Source: Rhynchopus euleeides (taxonomy: Eukaryota; Euglenozoa; Diplonemea; Diplonemida; Diplonemidae). Taken from it: 64,000 nucleotides of DNA. Location of the stretch: NCBI GenBank assembly GCA_963210315.1, contig OY723322.1:124001-188000 (forward strand), given 5' to 3'. Positions 50,495 through 61,293 of this stretch are shown here, piece after piece; position 1 is the first letter of the stretch, and each line of letters opens with the position of its first letter. A program made the translations under genes and the position numbers. Below the pieces are notes generated by a model. That model saw only the letters and a list, made by a program, of their open reading frames with translations. It searched no databases and was not told the DNA's origin.

Positions 50495-53400
50495 TCACCT
50501 GCCAGCGTAGCCAGCAGGGCCCCGCTTCCCCTGCGGCAGCTTCCGTGTCTCTGCCGAGATGAAGTCATCCAGAATTGCCTTCTTGAGGGTGGTTGTGTAC
50601 GACACCCAGTGCTTGGCTGTCACAACATTCGATGCCTCACTGGGCGGAGCGTGCCCCGACCCAGGGGGCCCTATGCCCGGCAGGCCGCCCCCCCCTCCCC
50701 CGCCGCTGCGCAGCGCGACGGTGTTGGGGTCCGGGTTGCGTGTGTTCTGCGAGCGCCTCTTGCGTGTCTCGGCGATGGGCGGGAGCACCTTGGGCTGGTC
50801 CACCGGGGAGCTGTCCGCCACAGCACCCGGCAGCGGGGGCAGGGGGGGCGTCATGCCCTGTTGGTCGTAGCGCCGCTTCACCATGTAGCGGTCACGCTTC
50901 AGCTGCTCGGAGGTGAATGCCATGTAGTCCTTCCTGCAGCGCTCCGCCAGGTCCGACATGTAGGCGTCGTAGCGCCCCTCCACCGCGCGCGACACGTGCC
51001 GCAGGTTCTGCACGCGCTCCCTGATGCGTGTCTCCTCGAGGGCCAGCATGTCTCGCACGAGGGCCGCCGGCTGCACGTGGCGCTGCTCCGTGTGGGGGTG
51101 GGGGTGTGAGTGCGGGTGGGGCGTGGCACCGCCTCGGGGGGGGCCCTGCGGGCGCACAGTCCCCACAGGCCCCGCAGCCTTCGCCTGGCGCACAGCTCCC
51201 ACAGGCCCCATGCGCACAGGGGCGGCAAGGGGGCTCTGTGTACACATGGGGGACTTGGCCTTAGTGGTGGCCTGTTTCGGCTCCGGCTTTGACTGCTTGC
51301 TCGGGGCTCTGGCCTCGTGGGGTGCCTTGGGCTTCGCAGCAGCCGTGTCCTGTCCTTTGAACTTCGGCGAGACTGTCGATGACTTCTTCGTGCCTGTGGC
51401 ATGCACGGTCAGCAGCTCGTGCCGTGTGGCCTTCGGCTTGTCGGATGCTGCACCCAGGACATTCTCGCTGCGGGCAGGCTGCGAGTCGGGCCGCGGCTGT
51501 GACTGCGATGAAGGGGGTCGGTGGTGATGGTGGTGGTCCTTGCGCACGGCAGGGTCGTCAGTGGTGTGCTGCCCGTTGCTGGGCCTCTCCCGCGTCTGCT
51601 TGCGGCGTGGCGTCGGCACCGTATCCTTCGCTGCAAGCGTCTTCACAGCCACGCCGCCTGGGGAGGGCTTCTTCTTCTTCACACGCGGGGTGCGCGAGTT
51701 CCACAGCAACCTGAGGAACAGCTTGCCGCTGCAGCCCAGCGACAGCAGCGCGACGTAAGGCACCCTCACAGCCTCCTTCGCACACACTGCCAGTGATGGG
51801 GTGGGGGCTGCAGCCTCACTGAGCAGCAGCAGCAGGCCCTTGCCCTTCGCAGGCAGCTGGGCCAGCGACGTGTTGAACGACGTGGGGTGCGGCCCCGCTT
51901 GGGGCTTCGGCGCATTCTTGTCGAGGATCGCCGCCACCAGTGCAGGGGCAGGGTACGTGTTGGTGGAGCCGAGCGACGCACGGCTGACCCACGAGAGCAA
52001 GGGGCAGCCGCCTGCCTGTATCGTCATCAGCAGGGCGGAGGGCATGCTGCTGCACTGCACGGCACAGGTGGGTGCAGGGAGTGCGCGCCTGCCGCTCGAA
52101 GCCTGCTCGCCACCCGCCTCTGCAGGCGCCACACGCGCACCCCCGTCCACAGCCTGCACGCCTGCAAGGTGCAGCAGGTCGTCAGCTGCCGGACGGCAGG
52201 GGTCACGCAGGAACCCCTCCATCGACTTCGCAAAGCTGGGCACCATCTGCAGCGACTCTGCGACGGCCACAATGTCTGCGGATGGCAGCTCGTCCACCAA
52301 TGCCAATGCGGGTGTGGAGAAGATACGCCGCACCAGCTCGAAGCGCAGCTGCGGGCTCTGCTGGATGTGGAACACCACCTGGGGCAGCGACGACGGCAGC
52401 TCCAGCGGGCTGCCCAGCCCCACGAAGGCAGCGAGGTCTGCAAGCCTGTCCTCACTCAGGTGCTCTGTGGCGGTGCTGCAGGCAAGCGACACGCACACCA
52501 GCTCTGCAGCCAGGTCGCTGTCGGCAAGCAGGATGTAGGACATCACAGCCGCAGGCAGGGCACGGAGGCCCAGCGCACCGCACAGCCCCCCCACGGCCTG
52601 CGCGAGGGCCTGCTTCGCACCGCCTGTCTCGGGGCGCGCACCCGACACACCTGGCACATCGCGCATCAGCAGCACATCCCCGAAGGCCACCAGAGCGTCG
52701 AGCCCCTCACCCAGGTCGCCAGATGCCGCACCCTCGATGATGCCCTCCAGGCACTCGCACACCTGCACCCCACCGCCGGGGCGCTGCAGCTCCTGCAGCG
52801 CAGCCTGCAGGATGTCCTTCGCAGCCGCATCGTCGCAGGCATGCAGCTCGCTGCTGACGAGCTGCTCCACACCCGGCAGGCCCTCCTGCAGGAGGAGGTG
52901 CGCCCGCACCAGCGCCGACACACCCATGCTCCTGTGCAGCCGTGGCAGGCAGCACACATCGAGAAGCGACCGGAGGAGGCCGGCACGCTCTGGGGTGACC
53001 CACCCCAGGTCGGAGGCTGCGCACTGCACAAGCAGTGCCAGGGCTGCAGGGCTGGCGTGGCTCTGCTGCTGCAGGGCGAGCATGTCCAGCAGCACGGCGG
53101 TGGTGTCGTGCGGCAGGTGGCACGGCCCGGGTGCAGCGAGGGCGGCGGACAGCCCGCCGCACACGTGTGTCACGACGAGGCAGGTGGTGGGGGTGCGGGG
53201 CAGGGCGCCTGCCCCCTCCACCAGCGAGACCAGGGAGCGGAGGGTGTGCGGGGGGTAGGCGTGCTCCGGCATAGCCGCGCACAGCACCACCACCGCAGCG
53301 CCGAGGCAGGACCAGTCGTCGACATCGTCGACGTAGGCTGCCAGGCGCGGCAGCACCCCCTCGCGCTCCAGGCGCGCTGCGGCGGCTTTGCTGCAGGCGG

Positions 53401-53506
53401 CATGCGCTGCGGGCAGCGTGTTGACGTCGTCCGCATCCCCACCCTGACCCAGCAGGCTCAGCCCGCGCTCCACCACATCCGGCAGCGCCTCGTCGCCCCC
53501 TTTCAT
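50495..53506 (-). CDS. Large helical-repeat protein with disordered tail (1003 aa), unknown
   Basis: No family recognised with confidence. Residues 1-470 are Ala/Leu-rich amphipathic helices with repeated LxxLLxxxxLP patterns, suggesting an ARM/HEAT-type solenoid. Residues 600-830 are Lys/Pro/Ser/His-rich and probably disordered (runs such as HHHHHH and HPHSHPHPH). Residues about 835-905 are a charged helix with coiled-coil character (VRDMLALEETRIRERVQNLR, DLAERCRKDYMAF). The last part is Gly/Pro-rich, ending in KKAILDDFISAETRKL and a basic tail. A scaffold, possibly cytoskeletal or flagellar, would fit. The start at 53506 is the first Met of the frame and follows a G/A-rich plus-strand block that is pyrimidine-rich in sense. 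Confidence 0.65.
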   Translation of the reverse strand: MKGGDEALPDVVERGLSLLGQGGDADDVNTLPAAHAACSKAAAARLEREGVLPRLAAYVDDVDDWSCLGAAVVVLCAAMPEHAYPPHTLRSLVSLVEGAGALPRTPTTCLVVTHVCGGLSAALAAPGPCHLPHDTTAVLLDMLALQQQSHASPAALALLVQCAASDLGWVTPERAGLLRSLLDVCCLPRLHRSMGVSALVRAHLLLQEGLPGVEQLVSSELHACDDAAAKDILQAALQELQRPGGGVQVCECLEGIIEGAASGDLGEGLDALVAFGDVLLMRDVPGVSGARPETGGAKQALAQAVGGLCGALGLRALPAAVMSYILLADSDLAAELVCVSLACSTATEHLSEDRLADLAAFVGLGSPLELPSSLPQVVFHIQQSPQLRFELVRRIFSTPALALVDELPSADIVAVAESLQMVPSFAKSMEGFLRDPCRPAADDLLHLAGVQAVDGGARVAPAEAGGEQASSGRRALPAPTCAVQCSSMPSALLMTIQAGGCPLLSWVSRASLGSTNTYPAPALVAAILDKNAPKPQAGPHPTSFNTSLAQLPAKGKGLLLLLSEAAAPTPSLAVCAKEAVRVPYVALLSLGCSGKLFLRLLWNSRTPRVKKKKPSPGGVAVKTLAAKDTVPTPRRKQTRERPSNGQHTTDDPAVRKDHHHHHRPPSSQSQPRPDSQPARSENVLGAASDKPKATRHELLTVHATGTKKSSTVSPKFKGQDTAAAKPKAPHEARAPSKQSKPEPKQATTKAKSPMCTQSPLAAPVRMGPVGAVRQAKAAGPVGTVRPQGPPRGGATPHPHSHPHPHTEQRHVQPAALVRDMLALEETRIRERVQNLRHVSRAVEGRYDAYMSDLAERCRKDYMAFTSEQLKRDRYMVKRRYDQQGMTPPLPPLPGAVADSSPVDQPKVLPPIAETRKRRSQNTRNPDPNTVALRSGGGGGGGLPGIGPPGSGHAPPSEASNVVTAKHWVSYTTTLKKAILDDFISAETRKLPQGKRGPAGYAGR

Positions 53507-55585
53507 TGCTGTGTGTGGCGCAGCATCCTGCAGGGTGTGTATGTGGGGGCAGCGTTGTCAGATCAGGCAGAGGTCTTAAAACGCATGTCGGTGCGAACTT
53601 CACACAGCGGGCAATAAAGGGGGAAGGCTTGGGATGGGGGTGGGGGCGGAGGGGGGGCCACCATCGAGAGAGCTTTGCAGTTGGCAGTGCTGCCGCATCG
53701 GCGATTCCCTTTGGGAGGGACGGAGACCGCTTGGTATCTTTTTGCTCATGCAGTTCCAACCGAGGCTAGAGAACAGAGGGCGGGAGTGGGTGGGGGGCAC
53801 TGGGGTGGGTGGGGGGCCCGAGGGGTGGGGGGGAGGGGGGGCAAGTTTTTCAATTCCTGACAGCTGTGTTGCAAGTCGTGCAGGCCATCTCCAAAAAATG
53901 GACCACTCTTAATGCCGCCTCGTTTCCGAACATATGTCGATGAAACATCTGTCTATGAAACGCCCTCCCCCCCCACTGGTTCCCTCCTTAGAGAGGTCAA
54001 ACGGGGGATCAACGGAACCTAAGATTAGCTCCTTCCTAGGCAGACGGCACCGAGGGGGTTGATTTAGCGGTGGCAGGTAACAATGCTGTGAGGGAGAAGC
54101 CAGTTCGACCACAATATGCAGAAGGGGTCTTTGTGAGACTCCGATGATGTATGCCATGCAGCACCCTCCTAAGAGAGCTGTCAGGTGAACTGCCCGTGAC
54201 ACTCGTGTGGCCATACAGAAGGTGATACCTTGCGCCACAACTGCATCCCCTGCCGGAGAGTGAAGTGACACAGCAGCAAAACGTGACAACCAACCCAAAT
54301 AACTGATTCCAGTTGATTATGTTGGAACGCGGGCCCCACCACTGAACTGTAGTGGCATCCCTCCCTCAGGCGGATGGAGTGGAACTGGAACTAACCCATC
54401 CCACCTCCCTCTTGCCCAGATTCAGGAGATACTCGAGAACGTAACCACAGAGAGAGACAGTGGCCACATCAACCTGCCTGTGGGATGGAGGGCACCCAAA
54501 GTTCGGACAATCTTAGAATTGAAGGAGGCATCTTATTCAGAACAGCAGGAAAACAAATCAGGCAAAAAAAATAATGTCGACGATTGAGGGCACACGGCCT
54601 CCCCTTTTGGAGGCCAATTGTTTTCTGACGTGTCACGTTTTTTCTGACGTTGCTTCAGAGCATGTCATGTCCCCCTCCCGACATCAGGAAGGAGGGGTGG
54701 GTGGGGTGGGGGGTGATCGGGGCGGTGATACCACACAGAGCAGCGGATCCCCACCGCATGTCAACATACGGACACGAGAAAAGGGGTTGTGAAGTAGAGA
54801 AAGTAAATCACAGAGTCAGCCCTTCGGGGTGGGGGTGGAGGTGAGGGATGGGGGGGTGGGGTGGGGGGTTTTCGGTCGCGTAGCAGTCACCCGCACCACA
54901 GCTTATATGATGAGGAGATCACACACACGCAGAGGGAAGAATGCCTTGTTTCAAAAGGAACCCCACACAGCCCGTCGTAGCCGAACAGAGAGCTGGGGGT
55001 TGCTTGGTGTTGCACTTGTCCTTCGTTGGTCAAAATAGGGCCTGGTCTTCTGAAGGGGCAACTCGCTGTGTCATAACGATGCAGAGTGCATTTTTGACAC
55101 CGGATTTGCTGATGTGTGCGTTCTTCCGCGTCTCCGGCCGAAAAGCTATCTGGCAGAGGGGCAGGATAAATCGGTTTGCCCCTCTCTACCCACCGAGCCC
55201 CCCTCCGGTGCCACCGCGAGAGACTCAAGCACACTCATACGCCTGCAGGGGGCTGTGCAGCCATGCAGTCAACCTGTTTTGTGCTGCTGGGCACAGAAGA
55301 CCTAGAAGATCTTGAGACGCCAGATCGCACCGTCAACTGTCGCGACGTCCCGCGACACATACTGCCTCCGCCTCAGTGCAGAGGGAGGAGGGTGTGTGTG
55401 GGGCCCAGTTTCCTCAGGGGCGTTGCTGCACGTTCGCCAACCGAAGGGGGTGGGGGTAGGGCATGTGCCAAAGCCGGCAGATCTGTGTGGTGTGGGGGAG
55501 GGAAGGGGTCGTCCTGCAGAATTCAGGACTGAGAAATGCGGCACCACTCAGAATGAGTGATGGCCGCCCTGTGCCGCACCGACGA
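53507..55585. other. Intergenic region, 2.1 kb
   Basis: No gene recognised. It is G-rich at 53610-53660 and 53780-53850 (sense C/T tracts, candidate acceptor for the 1003-aa gene). The rest is unremarkable. Confidence 0.5.
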
Positions 55586-57486
55586 TCACCATGGGTCGTC
55601 GTCCGGCTGTGCGGCGTCCGTCTTTGCCCACGGGTCTTCAACTTTCTTCGCTGCGGATTCCCAACCTGAGTTGCCCTGCTGCGCTGCAGGGGCTTGGTGG
55701 GATTGGGCGCTCTGGTTCCACTGCTGGTTGGGATTGCTCCCGGACCACTGCCCCTGGGAACTGCTGGCACCGTTGCCCTGCTGCCCCCACGCATCAGAGC
55801 CACCTCCGCCCCCCCAGCTCGCATCAGAGTTGCCCCAGTCGTCTTGCTGCTGTGTGGCCTTGGCGCCCGGCGCCGGTGTATCCCAGTCATCTGTGGGTTG
55901 TGCGGGCTTGCCCCAGTCGTCCTGCTTTGTCTCGCCCCAGCCCGCTCCGCCTGCGGCCTGCTTGTTGGTCCACTCTTCGGTTGAGCCGGCACCCCACCCG
56001 TCGGGGTCGTCGTTGCCTCCCCATGCGCGTTTGGCTTGCTCGTTCTGGTACCGCGCCTGCAGGGGGGAGGTGGTGTCGGGAGAGCAGCGCAGACACATAC
56101 CAGTTCCGGTGGCACGTCTTGTTTCGCTTCAGTCAGCACGCGGACGAGATGCGGAAGTACTGCCCAGTCTTGAGACTCGTTGACGAAGGTGTAGGCGTCG
56201 CCGACAACGCCTGCACGTCCAGTGCGGCCGATGCGGTGTGTGTAGTCTTCGATGTTTTTAGGCATGTCGTAGTTGATGACGATGTCCAAGCCCTTCACAT
56301 CCAGGCCGCGCTGCAGCAGGTCTGTGCTGACGAGGGCGGCAGGCGGGGTCGTGTCCTTAAACTGCCTGAGACGGTTTTCCCTTTCGTACTGTTCCAGCTG
56401 CCCCATCATGGCCCACGCGCCGATGCCAGCTGTGAGGCGAACAGTGATGCAGTGGTGCAGTGGCGCAACAGCAACATACCTTGCCACAGCCAGTTGGACA
56501 CGTCCTCAGCCATCCTCCGAGAGTTAGTGAAGATCAGGGCCTTCTTGCCCTCTTTTTTGACAATGTCCATGACCTTCATGAGCGTGTTCCATTTATCTCT
56601 CTGTTCTACCGACCACACGAACTGCCGGATGTTAGTGTTGGCACGCATGTAGTCGTACCCAATCGCCAGCCTCACCCACCCATCCGGCATAAACCGCTTT
56701 GCGACGACAGCGACTTCACGTGGCCACGTCGCTGTCCACATCAGAGTCTGCCGCTCTTTGGGCAGGTATGTCGCGATTTTGTCGACGTCTCTGGAGAAGG
56801 AACGGTCCAACATGCGGTCAGCCTCGTCCAACACGACGTAGGTGACACGACTCAGGTCAACCCATGCCCGGTTGCAGAGGTCCATCAGGCGCCCAGGCGT
56901 GCAGCACACAATGTGTGCGGACCCGAAGCGCATGACGCGTGTCCCGCCATAGGCACACTCAACACGCAGCCCAGGGCTGAATGTGTCCAGCTCGTCCTTG
57001 ATCTGCATGACGAGCTCGCGTGTGGGGGCAATCACCAGGCAGAAGGGGGTGTCCCGCATGGCCTCCTTGCCCCTGCAGTGTGCGTAGGCCGGCAGCCCGA
57101 AGGCAAGCGTCTTGCCAGACCCAGTCTCTGCGATGGCCACAACGTCGAAGCCCGAGAGGGCGACAGGCCAAGCCTTGGACTGCACGGGGCTTGGCCTTTT
57201 AAACCCCTTCTCCTGGATTTTCAGGCGCATCGTCTGTGGCATCGTCACCTCCTCGAATTGGAGCATCGGTACGAGGGCCTGCTGCAGCGGCGGGTAGGCC
57301 TCGTGGGCCTTGTAGCCCTCCATCAGCTCGTGCGACACCCCTGCCGCTTGATGCCACGTTTTGATCGCCATTGGATCGCGATTCATGGTCTGTAATTAAT
57401 GAAGAAGGTGTCAAAAGACACCAGCACTGCACACTGCATACCTGTGATGTCGGCTCATACACGGAGAACGCCATATGCTTCTCCAT
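55586..57486 (-). CDS. DEAD-box RNA helicase, DDX5/Dbp2 type, four exons (584 aa)
   Basis: An ATP-dependent RNA helicase. Exons are 57486-57442, 57389-56480, 56429-56101 and 56056-55586; introns are 52, 50 and 44 nt with GTATG donors and CAG acceptors, and the joined frame is continuous. Motifs in order: Q motif (FKRPSPVQ), I (AETGSGKT), Ia (PTRELV), Ib (TPGRL), II (DEAD), III (TAT, in LMWTATWPREV as in p68/Dbp2 SATWP), IV (ALIFTNSR), V (STDLLQRGLDV) and VI (HRIGRTGRAG). The last 155 residues are Trp/Asp/Gly/Gln-rich with repeated DDW(G/D) units, an unusual tail in place of RGG boxes. The first exon (MEKHMAFSVYEPTSQ) follows a C/T-rich tract, which fits the chosen start. Confidence 0.92.
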
Positions 57487-57798
57487 CTTTGCGGGACTTC
57501 TGGCCACTGGCCTCCCTGTGGTGGGTGTGTTGGGCTGCCTCAGCTGGATGCACAACTCGTGCCTTGCAGCTTCTTGCTCGAGGGGCGGGAGGGGAGGGGG
57601 AGGGACATCTAAATATTTCGGTCGATACTGAACCGTGGGACCTTCACGAAGGACACACCGACAACCACCTGCCCACCCCCACCCCCCTGTTACCCCCCCC
57701 CACCCGCTGCCTGTCGCTTGCCTCTCCCAGGAAGACAGGCCTCTAATCCACAACACCCACAGCCAGAGCAGGCGCCACCACATGCGCATCCCGCTGCA

Positions 57799-59073
57799 CT
57801 ATTCGTCATCAGGGTTAACAAAGTCGGACAGCAGGTCGTTGAAGTCGTCTTCCTCTTCTGCTGGTTTGGGCTTCTTCCCTTGGAGGGGCTTCTCCCTTGC
57901 AGGTGCAGCGACGGGTTCTTTTTCTTCGGCTTCGGCAAAGGCCGAGGAGAGCTGCGAGCGGAACTCCGCCGACTCCTCCTCTGATGCGACAGTGCCCCCG
58001 ATCTCGTGGCCCTCCTCCATCCCCGTACCGTCACCGGCCCGGTCGTGCAGGTGGTCAGGGATCTCCTCCTCCTCCTCGAAGTCCAACAGCTGCGCCTTGG
58101 CGGTGCTCATAGCCACAGACATCTTGTCCACGGCGTAGCCGTCCTCCGCGCCGTCAAGCCTGATCTTGATCGTCGTGCGGGCGGCACGCTCTGCGTTGAA
58201 GACGGCGTAGGCAGGGGTCTCGTAGAGGTTGAAACCTGTGACGCTCTCGGCACCCGCCTCCTTCAGCTTCTTGTACTTCTCCCCCAGCACAAGCGAATGT
58301 GCCTGCGCGCTGTACCAATCCTTCAGTGAGTCGACAGCAGCGTCGTGTGCGTTGTCACGCACCTTGTACTGCTCCATGGGGCGGTACTTCGGGTGCAGGT
58401 CTGCCTTCTTCGCATCAGCAATCATGATGTTGAGCTGCGTGGTGGACCGCTCGTAGTTGTCCCAGAAGTCCTCGAAGTTGTCCGACTTGATGTGCACGTT
58501 GCCCTCGTGGATGTACTCGCCATATGCCGCCTCGAAGCGACGCTGTGCGTGCGCCGAAAGGCCCAGGTCAGCCATGCCCACAACCAGCTCCACCTCGCGG
58601 TACTGCGCCCACCGCCCGCGTGCTGTGCGCGGCTCGTCTTTTTTTGCGGTATCCAGCTCCGGCTTCTCGGAGTGCACCAGCAGAGGGACGTTCTGGTGCT
58701 CGGGTGCAAGCCCGTACCCGCCAGGCCGCCCGCGCAGGTGGGAGGCAAGCACAGCTGCTGCAGCCTGAGGCACGTCGATCCTGTCCTGCTCCGCCAGCAG
58801 ATCCGGGTGGGGGTAGCGCCGCATCTCGACCATCTCGTGGCGCGACTCGCGCAGTGCCCTGTCGGCCTGCATCTCCTTGGCGTCGCCCCACATCCACGAC
58901 CCGGACCGTCCGTTGAACCCCGTCTGTGCGCTGATGAACGGGAACTCGGCAAGCTTGAATTCCTTAAACTTCTGCAAATGCGCGAACTCACGCCTCTTCA
59001 CCCATGGGGGGGGTGGTGCGGTTGTCTGCCTCGCGTGCGCACCAGCGACATAGGTGACAGAGGTGCGCCTCAT
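57799..59073 (-). CDS. mS35-like mitochondrial ribosomal protein (424 aa)
   Basis: Residues about 150-225 (VELVVGMADLGLSAHAQRRF, AAYGEYIHEGNVHIKSDNF, WDNYERSTTQLNIMIADAKK) follow the pattern of the mS35/MRP-S28 domain: a strand, then LxLxxHAxxxLxxLxGxxY, an Ixxxxx strand, and a conserved N/Y before the last helix. This domain sits in the mitoribosomal small subunit. The N-terminus (RRTSVTYVAGAHAR) is basic and hydroxylated, as in mitochondrial presequences. Residues 290-424 are an acidic extension ending DDFNDLLSDFVNPDDE, not usual for the family. The call is by pattern only; an unrelated mitochondrial protein is possible. Confidence 0.5.
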   Translation of the reverse strand: MRRTSVTYVAGAHARQTTAPPPPWVKRREFAHLQKFKEFKLAEFPFISAQTGFNGRSGSWMWGDAKEMQADRALRESRHEMVEMRRYPHPDLLAEQDRIDVPQAAAAVLASHLRGRPGGYGLAPEHQNVPLLVHSEKPELDTAKKDEPRTARGRWAQYREVELVVGMADLGLSAHAQRRFEAAYGEYIHEGNVHIKSDNFEDFWDNYERSTTQLNIMIADAKKADLHPKYRPMEQYKVRDNAHDAAVDSLKDWYSAQAHSLVLGEKYKKLKEAGAESVTGFNLYETPAYAVFNAERAARTTIKIRLDGAEDGYAVDKMSVAMSTAKAQLLDFEEEEEIPDHLHDRAGDGTGMEEGHEIGGTVASEEESAEFRSQLSSAFAEAEEKEPVAAPAREKPLQGKKPKPAEEEDDFNDLLSDFVNPDDE

Positions 59074-60274
59074 AGCGCCTCAACACGACGCCCACACCAC
59101 AGGGTGCGGTGTGATGCCTGCAGTGGTGTGGGTGTCCGCCAACAGCCCACCAAGCGCACCCACGGGGGCGGGGGGGTGAAGTCGAAGTAGAAGGAATCAC
59201 TTGGGAGAGTGGGGGGGAGCATTCTACGACACCACCCAGGCTGGCATGACACGGCACTGCAATGTACAGACTTTTAGCTCACTGGGGTGCTTTGTGAAGC
59301 CATGGGTGGCATATGGCATATTACCTTGGTCCATGCAAAGCTCTACTTGACATGGTACGTGACCATGCAATCGGATATAGGGTGAAAAGCAGACACGGCA
59401 TCTCAAGGAACGCCCCATGTCGGGCACAGGAGAGGGGGCGGTGGAGCCGTCTTGCTCAGAAAAGTGCAAAAAAGTGTACAGAATAGGTGACACGCCGGCA
59501 CAGAGCGAAGGCCCAAAGGATGTTATCTTCTGGATTCGGTTCTCGGCATCACACTGCCCTCTGTCAAGGGCACCGCCATCGGATGCACTGTTTCACCACT
59601 CCTGGCGGCTCGAAGAGGGCAGACCACCCTGGAAGAAAGCTCCCAAGAAATTGGTACCCTGCACAGGCCGATTGTCCTTCGACATGTGACAGGTGCGAGA
59701 ACAGAACGCCGCCTGTTCCGAATATGCATGCCAACTGCACACCACGGCACTGTGCTCGGCACTGCAGCGAAGACCCCCACAGTGGATTTATAATCGGACT
59801 TTGGGGGTCTTCGCTGGTCGTTATGCTTCGGTATTCTTCGTCAGTCTTCACCGAGTTTCCTTAGGAAATGCACCAAAATGCACTGACGATCACCCCGTAG
59901 CGAAGACCCCCTTTGCTGAAGTCTGAAGTGCCGTGCACCCGCAAACCCCAGGAGGGGCCTGCATCACGACCTGTTTTGGCTGACATCTCCTAGACCCCTC
60001 ACAGAGAGATTTGCTCCAAAGAGCATCGAAGGTGGGATGCAGAGAAACAAGCGAGCCTCAAGGCCCCAGGGAGCTGCAGCAGACTGGAAAGAAAGTCTGG
60101 TGGCAGCACAGAGGATGACGTGTGCGTCACAGCCTCGAGTGGGCGGGAGAAACGCGCCGAAGGGGAGAACTCTCGGGAAGGCAGGCATGGGCAGGGCCTC
60201 GAGCCTCGAGCTTCGAGCCAGGGGGGGGTCCGACACAGCAAGGGAAGTATTGCGGGTTATTCGATGCTGGTCAT
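59074..60274. other. Intergenic region
   Basis: It includes the mS35-like gene's leader, with sense C/T tracts at the complement of 59160-59215 and CACTGCAG near 59120. Elsewhere are AGCGAAGACCCCC motifs at about 59767-59815 in inverted arrangement (CGAAGACCCCCACAG and GGGGGTCTTCG), forming a 50-bp hairpin. No gene recognised. Confidence 0.5.
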
Positions 60275-61068
60275 ACCGTAAACGGAAAAAGGGTGGACCG
60301 TAAAAATGTTCCAAGTTCCCAAAAAAAGGCCAAACGTTCCATCTTTTTTACGGTCCACCATTTATTGGGACTGAATATGGAAAAGACAATGCGTTTTTCG
60401 CCCGCGGGCTGGTGGGTTGCGGGGCGCGGACTGCGGCCTCCACGCCGCAGACACCCACACGTAGGCCTCCCGACCTCCCAGCTTTGGACCCTCCCTCCAC
60501 CACCGCAACCAACACCAGCAAGAGAAGCAAGTCCTCCCTGCGTGTGGAAAAGGCACGATCACCACCACTCACCTCGAGACTCACCCACCACCACACCTCG
60601 AGAAGTGTAGTACCATGCAAGGAGCATTCCGGTAGAAGTAAAAGTAGAACCTGCTGCACGAGCCCACAAAAGCAGCCACAGTACGGCAGGGCGCGCAGAC
60701 AGAAGCTGAGACCACCGGGCTCCCTCCAGATGTAAATTCGTGAATCAGTGCCCGGAAAATTAAGGGAAATCGTACTCCTTTAGTGTAGTACACCCTGCAG
60801 TAACTGTGGGAGAACAGTTCCCGGACGATGGTGAGCGCACACTCTGTGCTGAGGCCCAGTCGTACGATTTCCTTGGTTCCTTCGCGACGAAGTCGCGAAG
60901 GAACTCGTAAAAAAACCGCCAAGTCCACGATCCCAACCGTAAAATAGGTGGACCGTAAAAATGTTCCAAGTTCCGGAAAAATCCCATTTGTTCCATCTTT
61001 TTTACGGTCCACCTATAGTACGGTTCACCTTTATTACGGTCCACAATATTTCCGTTTACGGTATATCA
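60275..61068. mobile_element. About 800-bp TIR element with CCGTA termini, copy 2
   Basis: The ends are inverted TACCGTAAACGGAAA; TA lies just outside both CCG termini. Inverted-repeat-bounded units (GGTGGACCGTAAAAATGTTC to TTTTTTACGGTCCACC) lie at 60291-60361 and 60951-61016. The element is the inverse of copy 1 at 37086-37890, including CCGCGGGCGAAA near the b/c unit. It lies in the 3' flank of the paraflagellar rod gene. Confidence 0.7.
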
Positions 61069-61293
61069 CACACAACTCTCACTGGACTTTCAGGCGGAGG
61101 CAAAAGAAAAGGAACAGACTTGATGCAAAACCACAGAAATAAGACGGAATACCAGCCGAGGCCGGTGTTGGTGTGTGTGAGGAAGAGACGGCCCTCCGGT
61201 TGCCCCTGAGGGGGAGAAGGCAGGGCGCCATGTGGAGCAACCTAGCTGGCAACCCATCACGGAGCACCGCCTGTATCAGACACCAGGCGGATG

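Noticed and set aside
57799..59073. SNW/SKIP-type splicing factor
   Set aside because: The gene neighbours a helicase but has no SNWKN signature; the mS35 pattern fits better.
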